Positions 1 through 5,032 of a stretch of 5,458 nt of DNA are shown one piece after another; position 1 is the stretch's first letter, and each line of letters starts with the position of its first letter. The notes beneath the pieces are model-generated. The model made no database searches. It was not told the DNA's origin and saw only the letters and a program-made list of their open reading frames with translations. The position numbers and the translations under genes are program-made. Where the stretch lies: the NCBI GenBank assembly GCA_016200765.1, contig JACQEC010000009.1:1-5458 (forward strand), written 5' to 3'. This DNA is from Chloroflexota bacterium. Lineage in GTDB: Bacteria > Chloroflexota > Anaerolineae > JACRMK01.

Positions 1-381
1 GCCCGCCAGCAGGCGGCGCAGTACCGTGATGGACTCGCGCATCGCGGCGAGTGGTCGCTCCTGCGGGATGCCAATCCAGCCCAGAAAATCCGTCGCGCCC
101 GCGCCCAGCCCCAGATTGAAGCGCCCGTTCGACAGTTCATCGAGCGTTGCCGCGCCCATCGCAATCTCGGCGGGGTTGGCGGTGTAGGGGTTGACGATGC
201 AGGTGCCGATCTCGATGCGCTGCGTGGCCTGCGCCACAGCGGCGAGGATCACCCAGACATTGCGCAGGAACAGGTCGTGGCTGACCCAGAACTGGGCGAA
301 GCCGTAACGCTCTGCCGCCTGCGCCAGTGCGATATAGCGCGCGATGGGCAGGTCGTTGTTGAGGCGCAGGCTGAACTTCAT
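1..381 (-). CDS. LLM-class flavin/F420-dependent oxidoreductase, N-terminal 127 residues (3' end outside window)
   Basis: The visible 127 residues read as the start of a bacterial luciferase-like (LLM) TIM-barrel oxidoreductase, a family using FMN or F420. It opens with MKFSLRLNND. Next comes the usual first barrel segment (IALAQAAERYGFAQFWVSHD, residues 17-36), then RIEIGTCIVNPYTANPAEIA (about 55-74), ATLDELSNGRFNLGLGAG (about 78-95) and a segment resembling Mer-like enzymes (ATDFLGWIGIPQERPLAAMRES). These match the family pattern of strand 1, the 'tcV.np..r.P..iA' strand and the 'LdelS.GRf.LGLGaG' strand. The family is normally about 300-350 aa, so roughly 60% is missing. The ATG overlaps the stop of the upstream Rid gene as ATGA, so translation is probably coupled and no strong ribosome binding site is needed. 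Substrate and cofactor cannot be told from this fragment. F420 use is a guess from resemblance to methylene-tetrahydromethanopterin-reductase-like members. Confidence 0.9.
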   Translation of the reverse strand, partial: MKFSLRLNNDLPIARYIALAQAAERYGFAQFWVSHDLFLRNVWVILAAVAQATQRIEIGTCIVNPYTANPAEIAMGAATLDELSNGRFNLGLGAGATDFLGWIGIPQERPLAAMRESITVLRRLLAG

Positions 382-767
382 GCGATGACCGCGTCTATCT
401 CAATCTCTACGAGCGCGTCGGCGGGCACCAGCGAACTGACGACCACCAGCGTGTTCGCCGGCCGGATGTCTTTGAACACCTCGCCGTGCGCCCGCGCCGC
501 CGGCTCCCAGTCGTCGTAGCGCGTCACGTAGATGCGTGTGCGCGTAACATCCTCAAAGCGCGCGCCGGCTTCCGCCAGCACACGCTGGATTTTCTGCAAG
601 ATATAGACCGCCTGCCCGTAAGCGTCGCCTACGCTGACCGTCTGCCCCTGTTCATCGTTGGCGGTCGTGCCAGAGATGGTGAGCGCCGTCCCAATGCGCA
701 CCGCGCGCGAGTAGCCGGCGATGCGCGCCCAGTGGGAGGTCGAGGGGATAAGCTGGCGGTCGCTCAT
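378..767 (-). CDS. Rid (YjgF/YER057c/UK114) family protein lacking the catalytic arginine
   Basis: This 129-residue protein has the normal length and shape of the Rid family, small trimeric proteins with active sites at subunit interfaces. RidA itself hydrolyses reactive 2-aminoacrylate and related imines. Visible landmarks are AGYSRAVRIG (17-26), a TALTISGTTA strand (27-36), a Q..YILQKIQRVLAEAG helix (52-68), DVTRTRIYVT (73-82) and the C-terminal VEIEIDAVIA. In RidA the segment near residue 105 reads P-A-R-S and its arginine holds the substrate carboxylate. Here it is R102-P103-A104-N105, so that arginine is an asparagine. This places the protein with the Rid subgroups that lack the imine-deaminase arginine, and its reaction is unknown. 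A longer open frame runs upstream to 980, but it lies inside the M20 gene. The ATG at 767 overlaps the M20 stop as ATGA and is the natural start. The stop in turn overlaps the ATG of the LLM gene. Confidence 0.9.
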   Translation of the reverse strand: MSDRQLIPSTSHWARIAGYSRAVRIGTALTISGTTANDEQGQTVSVGDAYGQAVYILQKIQRVLAEAGARFEDVTRTRIYVTRYDDWEPAARAHGEVFKDIRPANTLVVVSSLVPADALVEIEIDAVIA

Positions 768-2116
768 GGCTCGCGCCCAAACCGCTCGAAGATTGTGGCA
801 AAATACTTGATGCCGGCGATGTAGTCCTCCACGCGCACGTTTTCGTTGGGCGCGTGAATGTTCATGCCCGCGTAACCGATGCCGGCCGGCATGACGGTGG
901 GAATCCCCAGCTTTTCGCCCAGCGGGTACATCGGCCCACTGCCCGCCACCATCGGCACGACCGCCGGCGCCACGCCCCACACGTCGCTGGCGGCCTCCAC
1001 GCAGACTTTGGCGAACGGCGAATCCATCGGTGTGCGCGAAGGGTGCTCGCCGCCCAGCAATTCAATCTTGACATCTCGGAAGCCGTGCGCGTCCAGATGC
1101 GTGCGCAGCAGTCTCGCCACCTTCGCCGGGTCTTGATCCGGCACAAGGCGGAAGTCCACCTTCGCGAACGCTTCTTTGGGCAGTACGGTCTTGAGGCCGG
1201 AGCCTTGATAGCCGCCCCAGATGCCGCAAATGGTGCAGGTCGGCTGGAAGGTCAGCCGCTCCTGCAAGGGCGCGCCCTGCAAGTTGAGCAGGTAATTCTT
1301 GAAGCCCCACAGTTTCTTCATCCGGTTCGCCGATGACTTGATCTTTTTCAGCGCGGCGTGGTCGGACGGGCTGGGGCGGCGCACGTCGTCGTAAAATCCT
1401 TTGATGCGCACGCGCTCGTTCTGGTCTTTCAGCGTGCCGAGCGCCCACGTCAGCCGCCAGGCGGCATTCGGGATAATCGCCGCCAGCGCCGAGTGCAGGT
1501 CGGTGTTCGCGCTCTGCACGCTCAATTGAAAGTAGGCGATGCCTTTGACGCCCAGCGCGATTTCGGGGATTTCGTTGGCGTTCTTGCCACCGCCTTCCCA
1601 CAAGCAGGCATCGGCTTTCAGACGCTTCTGGTGTTCGCGGGCAAAGTGTTCGAGGTTGGGCGAGCCGATCTCCTCCTCGCCCTCGACCACAAACTTGAGG
1701 TTGGCGCCCACCTGACCGCGCACGTGTTGGATCGCGTCAATCGCGCACACGCGCGCCACAAAGTCGCCCTTGTCGTCGCCGATGCCGCGCCCGAAGATTT
1801 TGCCGTCGGCGATCTCCGCGCCCCACGGGTCGTGATGCCATAACTCAAGCGGCTCCGCCGGCTGGACGTCGTAATGGTTATAGATGGAAAGCGTGCGCGC
1901 CGCGCCGGTGTTCAATTCGCCAAAAACGACCGGTTGGCCGCGCGTCTCAAGCCGTTCGACCTGCGCGCCGACCGATGCGAGCATCGCCATGACGATGCCG
2001 CTGGCCTCCTGCACACCCACGCCCTGCGCGGCGACTGACGACTGCCGCACCAACTGCTGCGCCCGGGCGATGTACTCCTCGCGGTGCTGTTCAATGTACT
2101 GGTAGATGTCTTGCAT
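764..2116 (-). CDS. M20 family zinc dipeptidase
   Basis: This 450-residue cytosolic metallopeptidase belongs to the M20 dipeptidase branch (carnosinase/PepV-like), di-zinc enzymes that cleave dipeptides or related amides. Numbered from the chosen start, the signatures are YNHYDVQP (His81 ligand, Asp83 catalytic), GRGIGDDKG (bridging Asp114), EGEEEIGS (general base Glu148, ligand Glu149), DACLWEGG (ligand Asp169), TDLHS in the dimerisation or lid domain (His208), and MNIHAPNE (ligand His421). All expected zinc ligands are present, so it should be active. Length is typical for the branch. No signal peptide is seen. The frame is open up to 2158, but the ATG at 2116 is preferred: AAGGAG lies 5 nt before it, MQDIYQYIEQH is a normal family N-terminus, and the longer version would begin inside the palindrome at the previous gene's stop. 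The stop overlaps the Rid start by 4 nt. Substrate specificity is not determinable. Confidence 0.94.
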   Translation of the reverse strand: MQDIYQYIEQHREEYIARAQQLVRQSSVAAQGVGVQEASGIVMAMLASVGAQVERLETRGQPVVFGELNTGAARTLSIYNHYDVQPAEPLELWHHDPWGAEIADGKIFGRGIGDDKGDFVARVCAIDAIQHVRGQVGANLKFVVEGEEEIGSPNLEHFAREHQKRLKADACLWEGGGKNANEIPEIALGVKGIAYFQLSVQSANTDLHSALAAIIPNAAWRLTWALGTLKDQNERVRIKGFYDDVRRPSPSDHAALKKIKSSANRMKKLWGFKNYLLNLQGAPLQERLTFQPTCTICGIWGGYQGSGLKTVLPKEAFAKVDFRLVPDQDPAKVARLLRTHLDAHGFRDVKIELLGGEHPSRTPMDSPFAKVCVEAASDVWGVAPAVVPMVAGSGPMYPLGEKLGIPTVMPAGIGYAGMNIHAPNENVRVEDYIAGIKYFATIFERFGREP

Positions 2117-2120
2117 CAAG

Positions 2121-2127
2121 TCTCCTT
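2121..2127 (-). promoter_or_regulatory. Shine-Dalgarno sequence of the M20 dipeptidase gene
   Basis: On the minus strand the sequence AAGGAGACTTGATG puts a near-consensus AAGGAG five bases before the ATG at 2116. It is the strongest ribosome binding site in the minus-strand gene set and decides between this start and the in-frame upstream ATG at 2158. It lies just downstream of the 27-bp palindrome, so ribosomes load afresh here instead of by coupling. Confidence 0.85.
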
Positions 2128-2137
2128 GTCTTATTGA

Positions 2138-2164
2138 TGAAGCGTGAACTGAGTTCACGCTTCA
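2138..2164 (-). repeat. 27-bp perfect palindrome overlapping the hydrolase stop codon (hairpin or operator)
   Basis: Two 13-base arms (TGAAGCGTGAACT and its reverse complement) flank a single central base. The palindrome covers the last codons and TGA stop of the alpha/beta hydrolase gene and reaches into the 38-nt gap before the M20 gene. In RNA it would fold into a stem of about 12 bp with a 3-nt loop. No T-run follows it on the minus strand (TCAATAAGAC), so it is not a classical intrinsic terminator. It could protect the mRNA 3' end, partly attenuate transcription, serve as a protein-binding site, or be a copy of a dispersed palindromic repeat. The palindrome itself is seen directly; its role is inference. 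Confidence 0.85.
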
Positions 2165-2916
2165 CTCAGAAAGTCCAGCATGGCATCCTTGAATCGCGGG
2201 TCGCCGACGACCGTGAGATGGTTGCGATCGGGGATCGTGACCAGCCGCGCGCCGCCGATAGCCTCGGCCAGATTTCGTGTGCCGCTGACCACCTCATCCT
2301 GCTCGCCGGCCACAATCAACACGGGCCGATCTATGCGCCGGACGCGCTCGGGCTCACTCGGCCAGCCCGGGCGGCGCATGACTGCGGCCAGCACGCGCAG
2401 GTCGTTGTTGGTTCGTTCGGCAAACTGGCGGAACTGCCGCGCCAGCGGGTCGGCGATAGATTGCGGTGTCGTGGTTTCGAGCGCATCGGCAATCTGCGCG
2501 GCGTTGCGCGTTTCGGCGCGGCCGTTGAGCGCGCCATCGCCCACGCCGCCGACGACCGCGCGGCGGAAGCGCCCGCCGTGATAGATGAGCAGATAGAGGG
2601 AAAGGTTGCCGCCCATCGAGTAACCCATCAGGTCGGGCTGTACCAAAGCCAGATGATCCATCAAGTTCAGCACATCGCCCGCCATCAGCGGCGTGCGGTA
2701 ATCCTGCGGGTCATACGATTTCTGACTCTCGCCGTGGCCGCGCACGTCCAGACCGATAACCTGAAAGCCGTGCCGGGTCAGAAACTCAACCCAGCCCGGC
2801 GCGACCCAGTTCCGCGCGTAGGAACTCGAGAAACCGTGGATGAGCACGACCGGCTGGCCGGCCCCGCTCACCTCGTAGTGGATAGATACGCCGTCAGAAT
2901 TGAAGAATGGCATCAT
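2155..2916 (-). CDS. alpha/beta-fold hydrolase
   Basis: This 253-residue protein is a complete single-domain alpha/beta hydrolase. The family hydrolyses esters, lactones, amides or C-C bonds in the cytoplasm. Features in order are IHYEVSGAGQPVVLIHGF (12-29, with the HG oxyanion region at 27-28), GLDVRGHGES (55-64), the nucleophile elbow GYSMGG with Ser100, the acid in GEQDEVV (Asp207), and the catalytic His233 in RNHLTV. The triad is intact and the length is normal. The cap region (about 125-185) is short and helical and gives no substrate clue. Two ATG codons in tandem (2916 and 2913) could start translation. No strong ribosome binding site is visible, and the 15-nt gap from the preceding acetyltransferase gene suggests reinitiation. 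Its stop lies inside the 27-bp palindrome. No signal peptide or membrane segment is seen. Specific function is unknown. Confidence 0.92.
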   Translation of the reverse strand: MMPFFNSDGVSIHYEVSGAGQPVVLIHGFSSSYARNWVAPGWVEFLTRHGFQVIGLDVRGHGESQKSYDPQDYRTPLMAGDVLNLMDHLALVQPDLMGYSMGGNLSLYLLIYHGGRFRRAVVGGVGDGALNGRAETRNAAQIADALETTTPQSIADPLARQFRQFAERTNNDLRVLAAVMRRPGWPSEPERVRRIDRPVLIVAGEQDEVVSGTRNLAEAIGGARLVTIPDRNHLTVVGDPRFKDAMLDFLSEA

Positions 2917-2931
2917 TAGTCTCGGAGGAGT

Positions 2932-3390
2932 CTATGGCAGACGCTTTTCGCAAAGCAAAGTGGCCTGCTCGCTGAAGCCGTCCTCGCGGTACAGCCGGCG
3001 CGCGGCATCATTCTCGGGCCGCACAAGCAGTCGCACGCCGGCCAGTCCGCGCTCGCGCGCGAGCGCCTTGATGCGCTGGAGTAAGGCGCGAGCCACACCA
3101 CGCCGCCGGAAAGCACGGAGCACATATAGCTCATCCACGAACAAGAACCCTGTGCGAGCGTCGGCTTTCGGAACGTGCGCGACCGCCGCGTAGCCGGCCG
3201 GCGTTCCGGCGACGCGCGCCATGAGCATCGAGCAGGAATCCGACCGCGTGAAGTCGTAGCGAGCCAGCGCGATCATCACACCGCGGCCAGCGTCCGGGTT
3301 GGGCGGGGACTCTTCGCCTCCGATGGCGTTCATGAGAGCGATGAAGGCGGAAAGGTCGGTGGGGCCGACCGGGGTGATGGTCGTCTGCAT
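2932..3390 (-). CDS. GNAT family N-acetyltransferase
   Basis: This is a 152-residue single-domain GNAT acetyltransferase, which transfers acetyl from acetyl-CoA to an amine. Counting from the ATG, a substrate-side N-terminal half is followed by FVDELYVLRAFRRRGVARALL (about 84-104). There R-R-R-G-V-A is the acetyl-CoA pyrophosphate loop (R/Q-x-x-G-x-G/A). Motif B is VRPENDAARRLYREDGF (about 123-139). Family length is typical. The ATG at 3390 shares its A with the TGA of the upstream tandem GNAT gene (TGATG), so translation is probably coupled. An in-frame GTG at 3393 immediately before the ATG is an alternative start that would give a 4-nt GTGA overlap. The acceptor substrate is unknown. Pairing with a second GNAT gene immediately upstream may mean related substrates, or an old duplication followed by divergence. 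Confidence 0.9.
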   Translation of the reverse strand: MQTTITPVGPTDLSAFIALMNAIGGEESPPNPDAGRGVMIALARYDFTRSDSCSMLMARVAGTPAGYAAVAHVPKADARTGFLFVDELYVLRAFRRRGVARALLQRIKALARERGLAGVRLLVRPENDAARRLYREDGFSEQATLLCEKRLP

Positions 3391-4295
3391 CACAGCGTCT
3401 TGACCATCTCCAAAATCATCTTCTCGACCGGGAAGCCGAGCGCGCGAAACATCGCGGCGGCGCGGCTATCTTCCGGCTCCAACCCCAGCCGCAGAGCGTC
3501 CGCACCCGCTTCGCGAGCCGCCGCGATGCACAGCGCGCGCAGGTCATCCGGCGCGGCCTCCGCCGCCAGCGCGACGTGTTGAACGTTCAGCAGGTGGCTG
3601 TTGCGCGTTCGGTTGCACAATAGAAACACGACCTCGCGCCCACCGCGGCGAAGCGTCCACGCGCGCGCGCCCTTCTGGCACAACAGCGACTGCAACTCTC
3701 GCTCCCAGCAGGGCGTGGCCGCGTAATGCGGGTCGTACCAGCGCAACAGGGGCGTGGCATCCAGCGACCACTCGACCGGCGCGAGCACGGCCTCCACGCC
3801 GGCTGGCAGTGACGGATCATTCCAGCCCAGCGCGGCCAGCGACGCCCGGAAGCACGGGATGCGTCGCGTGTATCGGAAGCCAATCTTCTCATAAACGTGA
3901 CGGGCGCTCGGGTTATCCTCGCGCACATCCAGCGCCACACTGCACAAGCCCAGCCGCTTCGCGTTTTCCAGACAGCGGTTCATCAACGCCTGCCCCAATT
4001 TCCGTTTCTGGTAACGCGGCGCCACCGCCAGATCGCCGACCCAACCGCGCTCGCCGCGCACCGCAAACATGGCCAGACCGGCGATCCACCGCTCGGCATC
4101 CAGCGCGACAAACGACTGCGCGAGGTCTATCTGCGTTTGGCTGATGTATTCGGCGTAACCCTCCGGCGTATCGTCGTCGTCGGGGTAGACGGCGCGAATC
4201 GCATGGGTGATTTCTTCAAGGGGGACCGTGAGCGCGGTAGTAATTGAGAACGAGGCCGCTGATAGGGCCGCTTGCCGACTGCTTGGGAAGGTCAC
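3390..4295 (-). CDS. tandem-GNAT acetyltransferase, likely leaderless GTG start
   Basis: From the chosen GTG this is a 301-residue two-domain protein. The N-terminal GNAT domain (about 18-150) is complete: GWVGDLAVAPRYQKRKLGQALMNR carries the acetyl-CoA loop R-K-L-G-Q-A, followed by VREDNPSARHVYEKIGF (motif B). The C-terminal half (about 160-301) ends with DLRALCIAAAREAGADALRLGLEPEDSRAAAMFRALGF. This looks like the last part of a second GNAT fold with motif B but no recognisable R-x-x-G-x-A loop, so it is probably a non-catalytic or substrate-binding domain. Two-domain GNATs such as MshD have one active half. Start choice: the frame is open to a TTG at 4331, but that TTG is the first part of a consensus -35 box, and the predicted transcription start falls at about 4296-4295, on the GTG. 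No other ATG, GTG or TTG occurs before the core domain. Acceptor substrate is unknown. Confidence 0.85.
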   Translation of the reverse strand: MTFPSSRQAALSAASFSITTALTVPLEEITHAIRAVYPDDDDTPEGYAEYISQTQIDLAQSFVALDAERWIAGLAMFAVRGERGWVGDLAVAPRYQKRKLGQALMNRCLENAKRLGLCSVALDVREDNPSARHVYEKIGFRYTRRIPCFRASLAALGWNDPSLPAGVEAVLAPVEWSLDATPLLRWYDPHYAATPCWERELQSLLCQKGARAWTLRRGGREVVFLLCNRTRNSHLLNVQHVALAAEAAPDDLRALCIAAAREAGADALRLGLEPEDSRAAAMFRALGFPVEKMILEMVKTL

Positions 4296-4302
4296 GAGAC
4301 AA

Positions 4303-4331
4303 AGTATAACCGTCTTGCTCCGAGGTGTCAA
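4303..4331 (-). promoter_or_regulatory. sigma70-type promoter of the six-gene minus-strand operon
   Basis: The minus strand reads TTGACA (4331-4326), a 17-bp spacer, then TATACT (4308-4303). The -35 is perfect, the -10 differs from consensus at one base, and the spacing is optimal. Transcription should start near 4296-4295, on the in-frame GTG of the tandem GNAT gene, which points to a leaderless mRNA. The next upstream element is the terminator of the tRNA gene about 110 bp away, so this promoter probably drives the whole downstream gene set. Confidence 0.85.
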
Positions 4332-4442
4332 CGCACTATCGCGTCAAAAGTGAAGGTTTTGCTGTGGGTCATGGGATCACTCGGCGGGAACCGTAGTGCA
4401 CGATGCGCCTGATACAGACCTGGCGACCTGACGCGTGGCTAG

Positions 4443-4524
4443 AAAAAAACTGTCCACCGCGCGTGAATCGAGTAAGTTGAAGTTTGCCCCAATCACTTTA
4501 CTCAGCAGACACGCGCGATGGACA
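4443..4524 (-). terminator. intrinsic terminator of the tRNA-Arg gene
   Basis: On the minus strand a 15-base arm (plus positions 4524-4510) pairs with a second arm (4465-4451). The pairing is perfect apart from one U-G wobble, and one base later a run of seven T residues follows (4449-4443). The 44-nt apical part is itself structured: GAGTAA pairs with TTACTC, and an inner AAGT/ACTT plus TTG/CAA stem closes a GGG loop. A long GC-rich stem plus a T-run is the standard intrinsic terminator pattern. It begins 17 nt after the tRNA 3' end. There is no T-run on the opposite side, so it works only for minus-strand transcription. The unusually large folded loop leaves open a small stable RNA. Confidence 0.85.
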
Positions 4525-4541
4525 CCTGCACATCCCACTGA

Positions 4542-4614
4542 TGCGCCCGACAGGATTTGAACCTGTGGCCTTTGGGTCCGCAACCCAACGCTCTATCCGC
4601 TGAGCTACGGGCGC
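4542..4614 (-). tRNA. tRNA-Arg, anticodon GCG
   Basis: A complete 73-nt cloverleaf reads from 4614 to 4542. It has acceptor GCGCCCG/CGGGCGC, D-stem GCTC/GAGC, anticodon stem TTGGG/CCCAA with loop TTGCGGA, variable loop AGGCC, T-stem ACAGG/CCTGT with loop TTCAAAT, and discriminator A73. Anticodon positions 34-36 are GCG, decoding CGC and by wobble CGU. Arginine identity is supported by A20 in the D-loop (AGCGGATA), C35 and A73, and the body resembles bacterial tRNA-Arg(ACG). CCA is not encoded, because the base after A73 is T, so it must be added enzymatically. G34 is unusual, since most bacteria encode A34 and deaminate it to inosine. All stems pair perfectly, so a pseudogene is unlikely. A single error at position 34 cannot be excluded from this sequence alone. 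Confidence 0.95.
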
Positions 4615-4627
4615 ATTCGCAAACCCT

Positions 4628-4655
4628 ATTATAAGCGCGCTAACACAATTGTCAA
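4628..4655 (-). promoter_or_regulatory. consensus sigma70 promoter of the tRNA-Arg gene
   Basis: The minus strand carries a perfect TTGACA (4655-4650), a 16-bp spacer and a perfect TATAAT (4633-4628). The predicted start, around 4621-4620, gives a 5' leader of only 6-7 nt before the mature tRNA, to be removed by RNase P. Both boxes match consensus exactly, as expected for a strongly expressed stable RNA gene. Confidence 0.9.
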
Positions 4656-4662
4656 AACGCGA

Positions 4663-4682
4663 GCGCCGTAGAAGTACGGCGC
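4663..4682. repeat. 8-bp perfect hairpin next to the tRNA promoter
   Basis: GCGCCGTA and its exact reverse complement TACGGCGC are separated by GAAG (CTTC on the minus strand). It lies 7 bp upstream of the tRNA -35 box. On the plus strand it is followed only by AGATTT, a poor T-run, so terminator function is doubtful. It is probably one unit of the hairpin-rich intergenic stretch. Confidence 0.7.
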
Positions 4683-4692
4683 AGATTTGTAG

Positions 4693-4756
4693 GGGCGAAG
4701 CAACAGCCTCGGCTCGCGCTGTCATGCAACAAGAAGACTTGGCCGTGGCTTCGCCC
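4693..4756. repeat. imperfect inverted repeat, REP-like (16-nt arms)
   Basis: Arms at 4693-4708 and 4741-4756 pair at 14 of 16 positions, including a perfect outer 9 bp (GGGCGAAGC with GCTTCGCCC), around a 32-nt spacer. The TTGTAGGGGCGAAGC wording resembles dispersed intergenic repeats seen in several bacterial phyla. That resemblance is from memory and was not searched. No coding function is apparent. Confidence 0.6.
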
Positions 4757-4814
4757 GTCCCCGCAACGGCCACACCTCAACCCCTGGTCGCCGTCGTTGC
4801 GCGCTGTTTCTCCC

Positions 4815-4870
4815 CCGCTTTCGCGGCGTGAAGTTCCGATCTCCCATACTTGGGAGAGGGGCCGGGGGTG
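4815..4870. repeat. REP-like element with two small hairpins
   Basis: This stretch contains CCGC-TTTC-GCGG (4815-4826, a GAAA tetraloop hairpin on the minus strand). It also contains TCTCCCA-TACT-TGGGAGA (arms 4840-4846 and 4851-4857), followed by GGGGCCGGGGGTGAGG. The minus-strand wording CCTCACCCCCGGCCCCTCTCCC recalls a type of intergenic repeat that occurs in many copies in a range of GC-rich genomes. This is inference and a copy-number search was not possible. Together with the two preceding inverted repeats it fills most of the 4660-4966 intergenic stretch, in which I find no credible gene. Confidence 0.6.
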
Positions 4871-4966
4871 AGGCCCGCACCGCTGGCCCTCCCGACAGAT
4901 GGCTTGAATCCATGACACAGGCTTCGGCGGTCGTGTGATACCGCGTCAGCATCGCGCGCCTAAAGA

Positions 4967-4975
4967 TGGTATAAT
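4967..4975 (+). promoter_or_regulatory. extended -10 promoter of the lipid kinase gene
   Basis: TGG followed by a perfect TATAAT (4970-4975) forms an extended -10 element. No good -35 is seen 16-18 bp upstream, which extended -10 promoters tolerate. Predicted transcription start is about 4982, giving a leader of roughly 50 nt. The leader contains a small hairpin (GCGCT 5004-5008 with AGCGC 5015-5019, extendable by two wobble pairs) ending about 12 nt before the start codon. Confidence 0.7.
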
Positions 4976-5032
4976 GCTTGCCAACGCTCACCGCAGAAAC
5001 TTGGCGCTGGATCAAGCGCTGTGGATAGATAA

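Noticed and set aside
768..980. N-terminal extension of the Rid protein to 200 residues
   Set aside because: The extra 71 codons lie wholly inside the M20 gene in another frame and are rich in R, G and H. The ATG at 767, overlapping the M20 stop, gives the exact family length.
2134..2919. Plus-strand open frame of 261 codons opposite the hydrolase gene
   Set aside because: It mirrors the alpha/beta hydrolase gene, which has an intact catalytic triad. The plus-strand translation is rich in R, H and A and resembles no family; it is a GC-rich codon-bias shadow.
2921..2930. Purine-rich ggaggag on the plus strand resembling a strong ribosome binding site
   Set aside because: It is on the opposite strand to the genes here and the plus-strand frame that would use it has no coding character. 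On the minus strand it reads CTCCTCC and cannot serve as a ribosome binding site.
4377..4583. Minus-strand open frame of 68 codons
   Set aside because: It starts inside the tRNA and reads across the terminator hairpin. No ribosome binding site or protein character.
4498..4773. Minus-strand open frame of 91 codons containing VAQRIERW...GSNPVG
   Set aside because: This wording is the familiar translation of a tRNA gene. The frame runs through the tRNA-Arg and its promoter and is not a protein.
4649..4831. Plus-strand open frame of 60 codons in the intergenic stretch
   Set aside because: It begins within the tRNA promoter and covers the inverted repeats. No ribosome binding site and no recognisable features.
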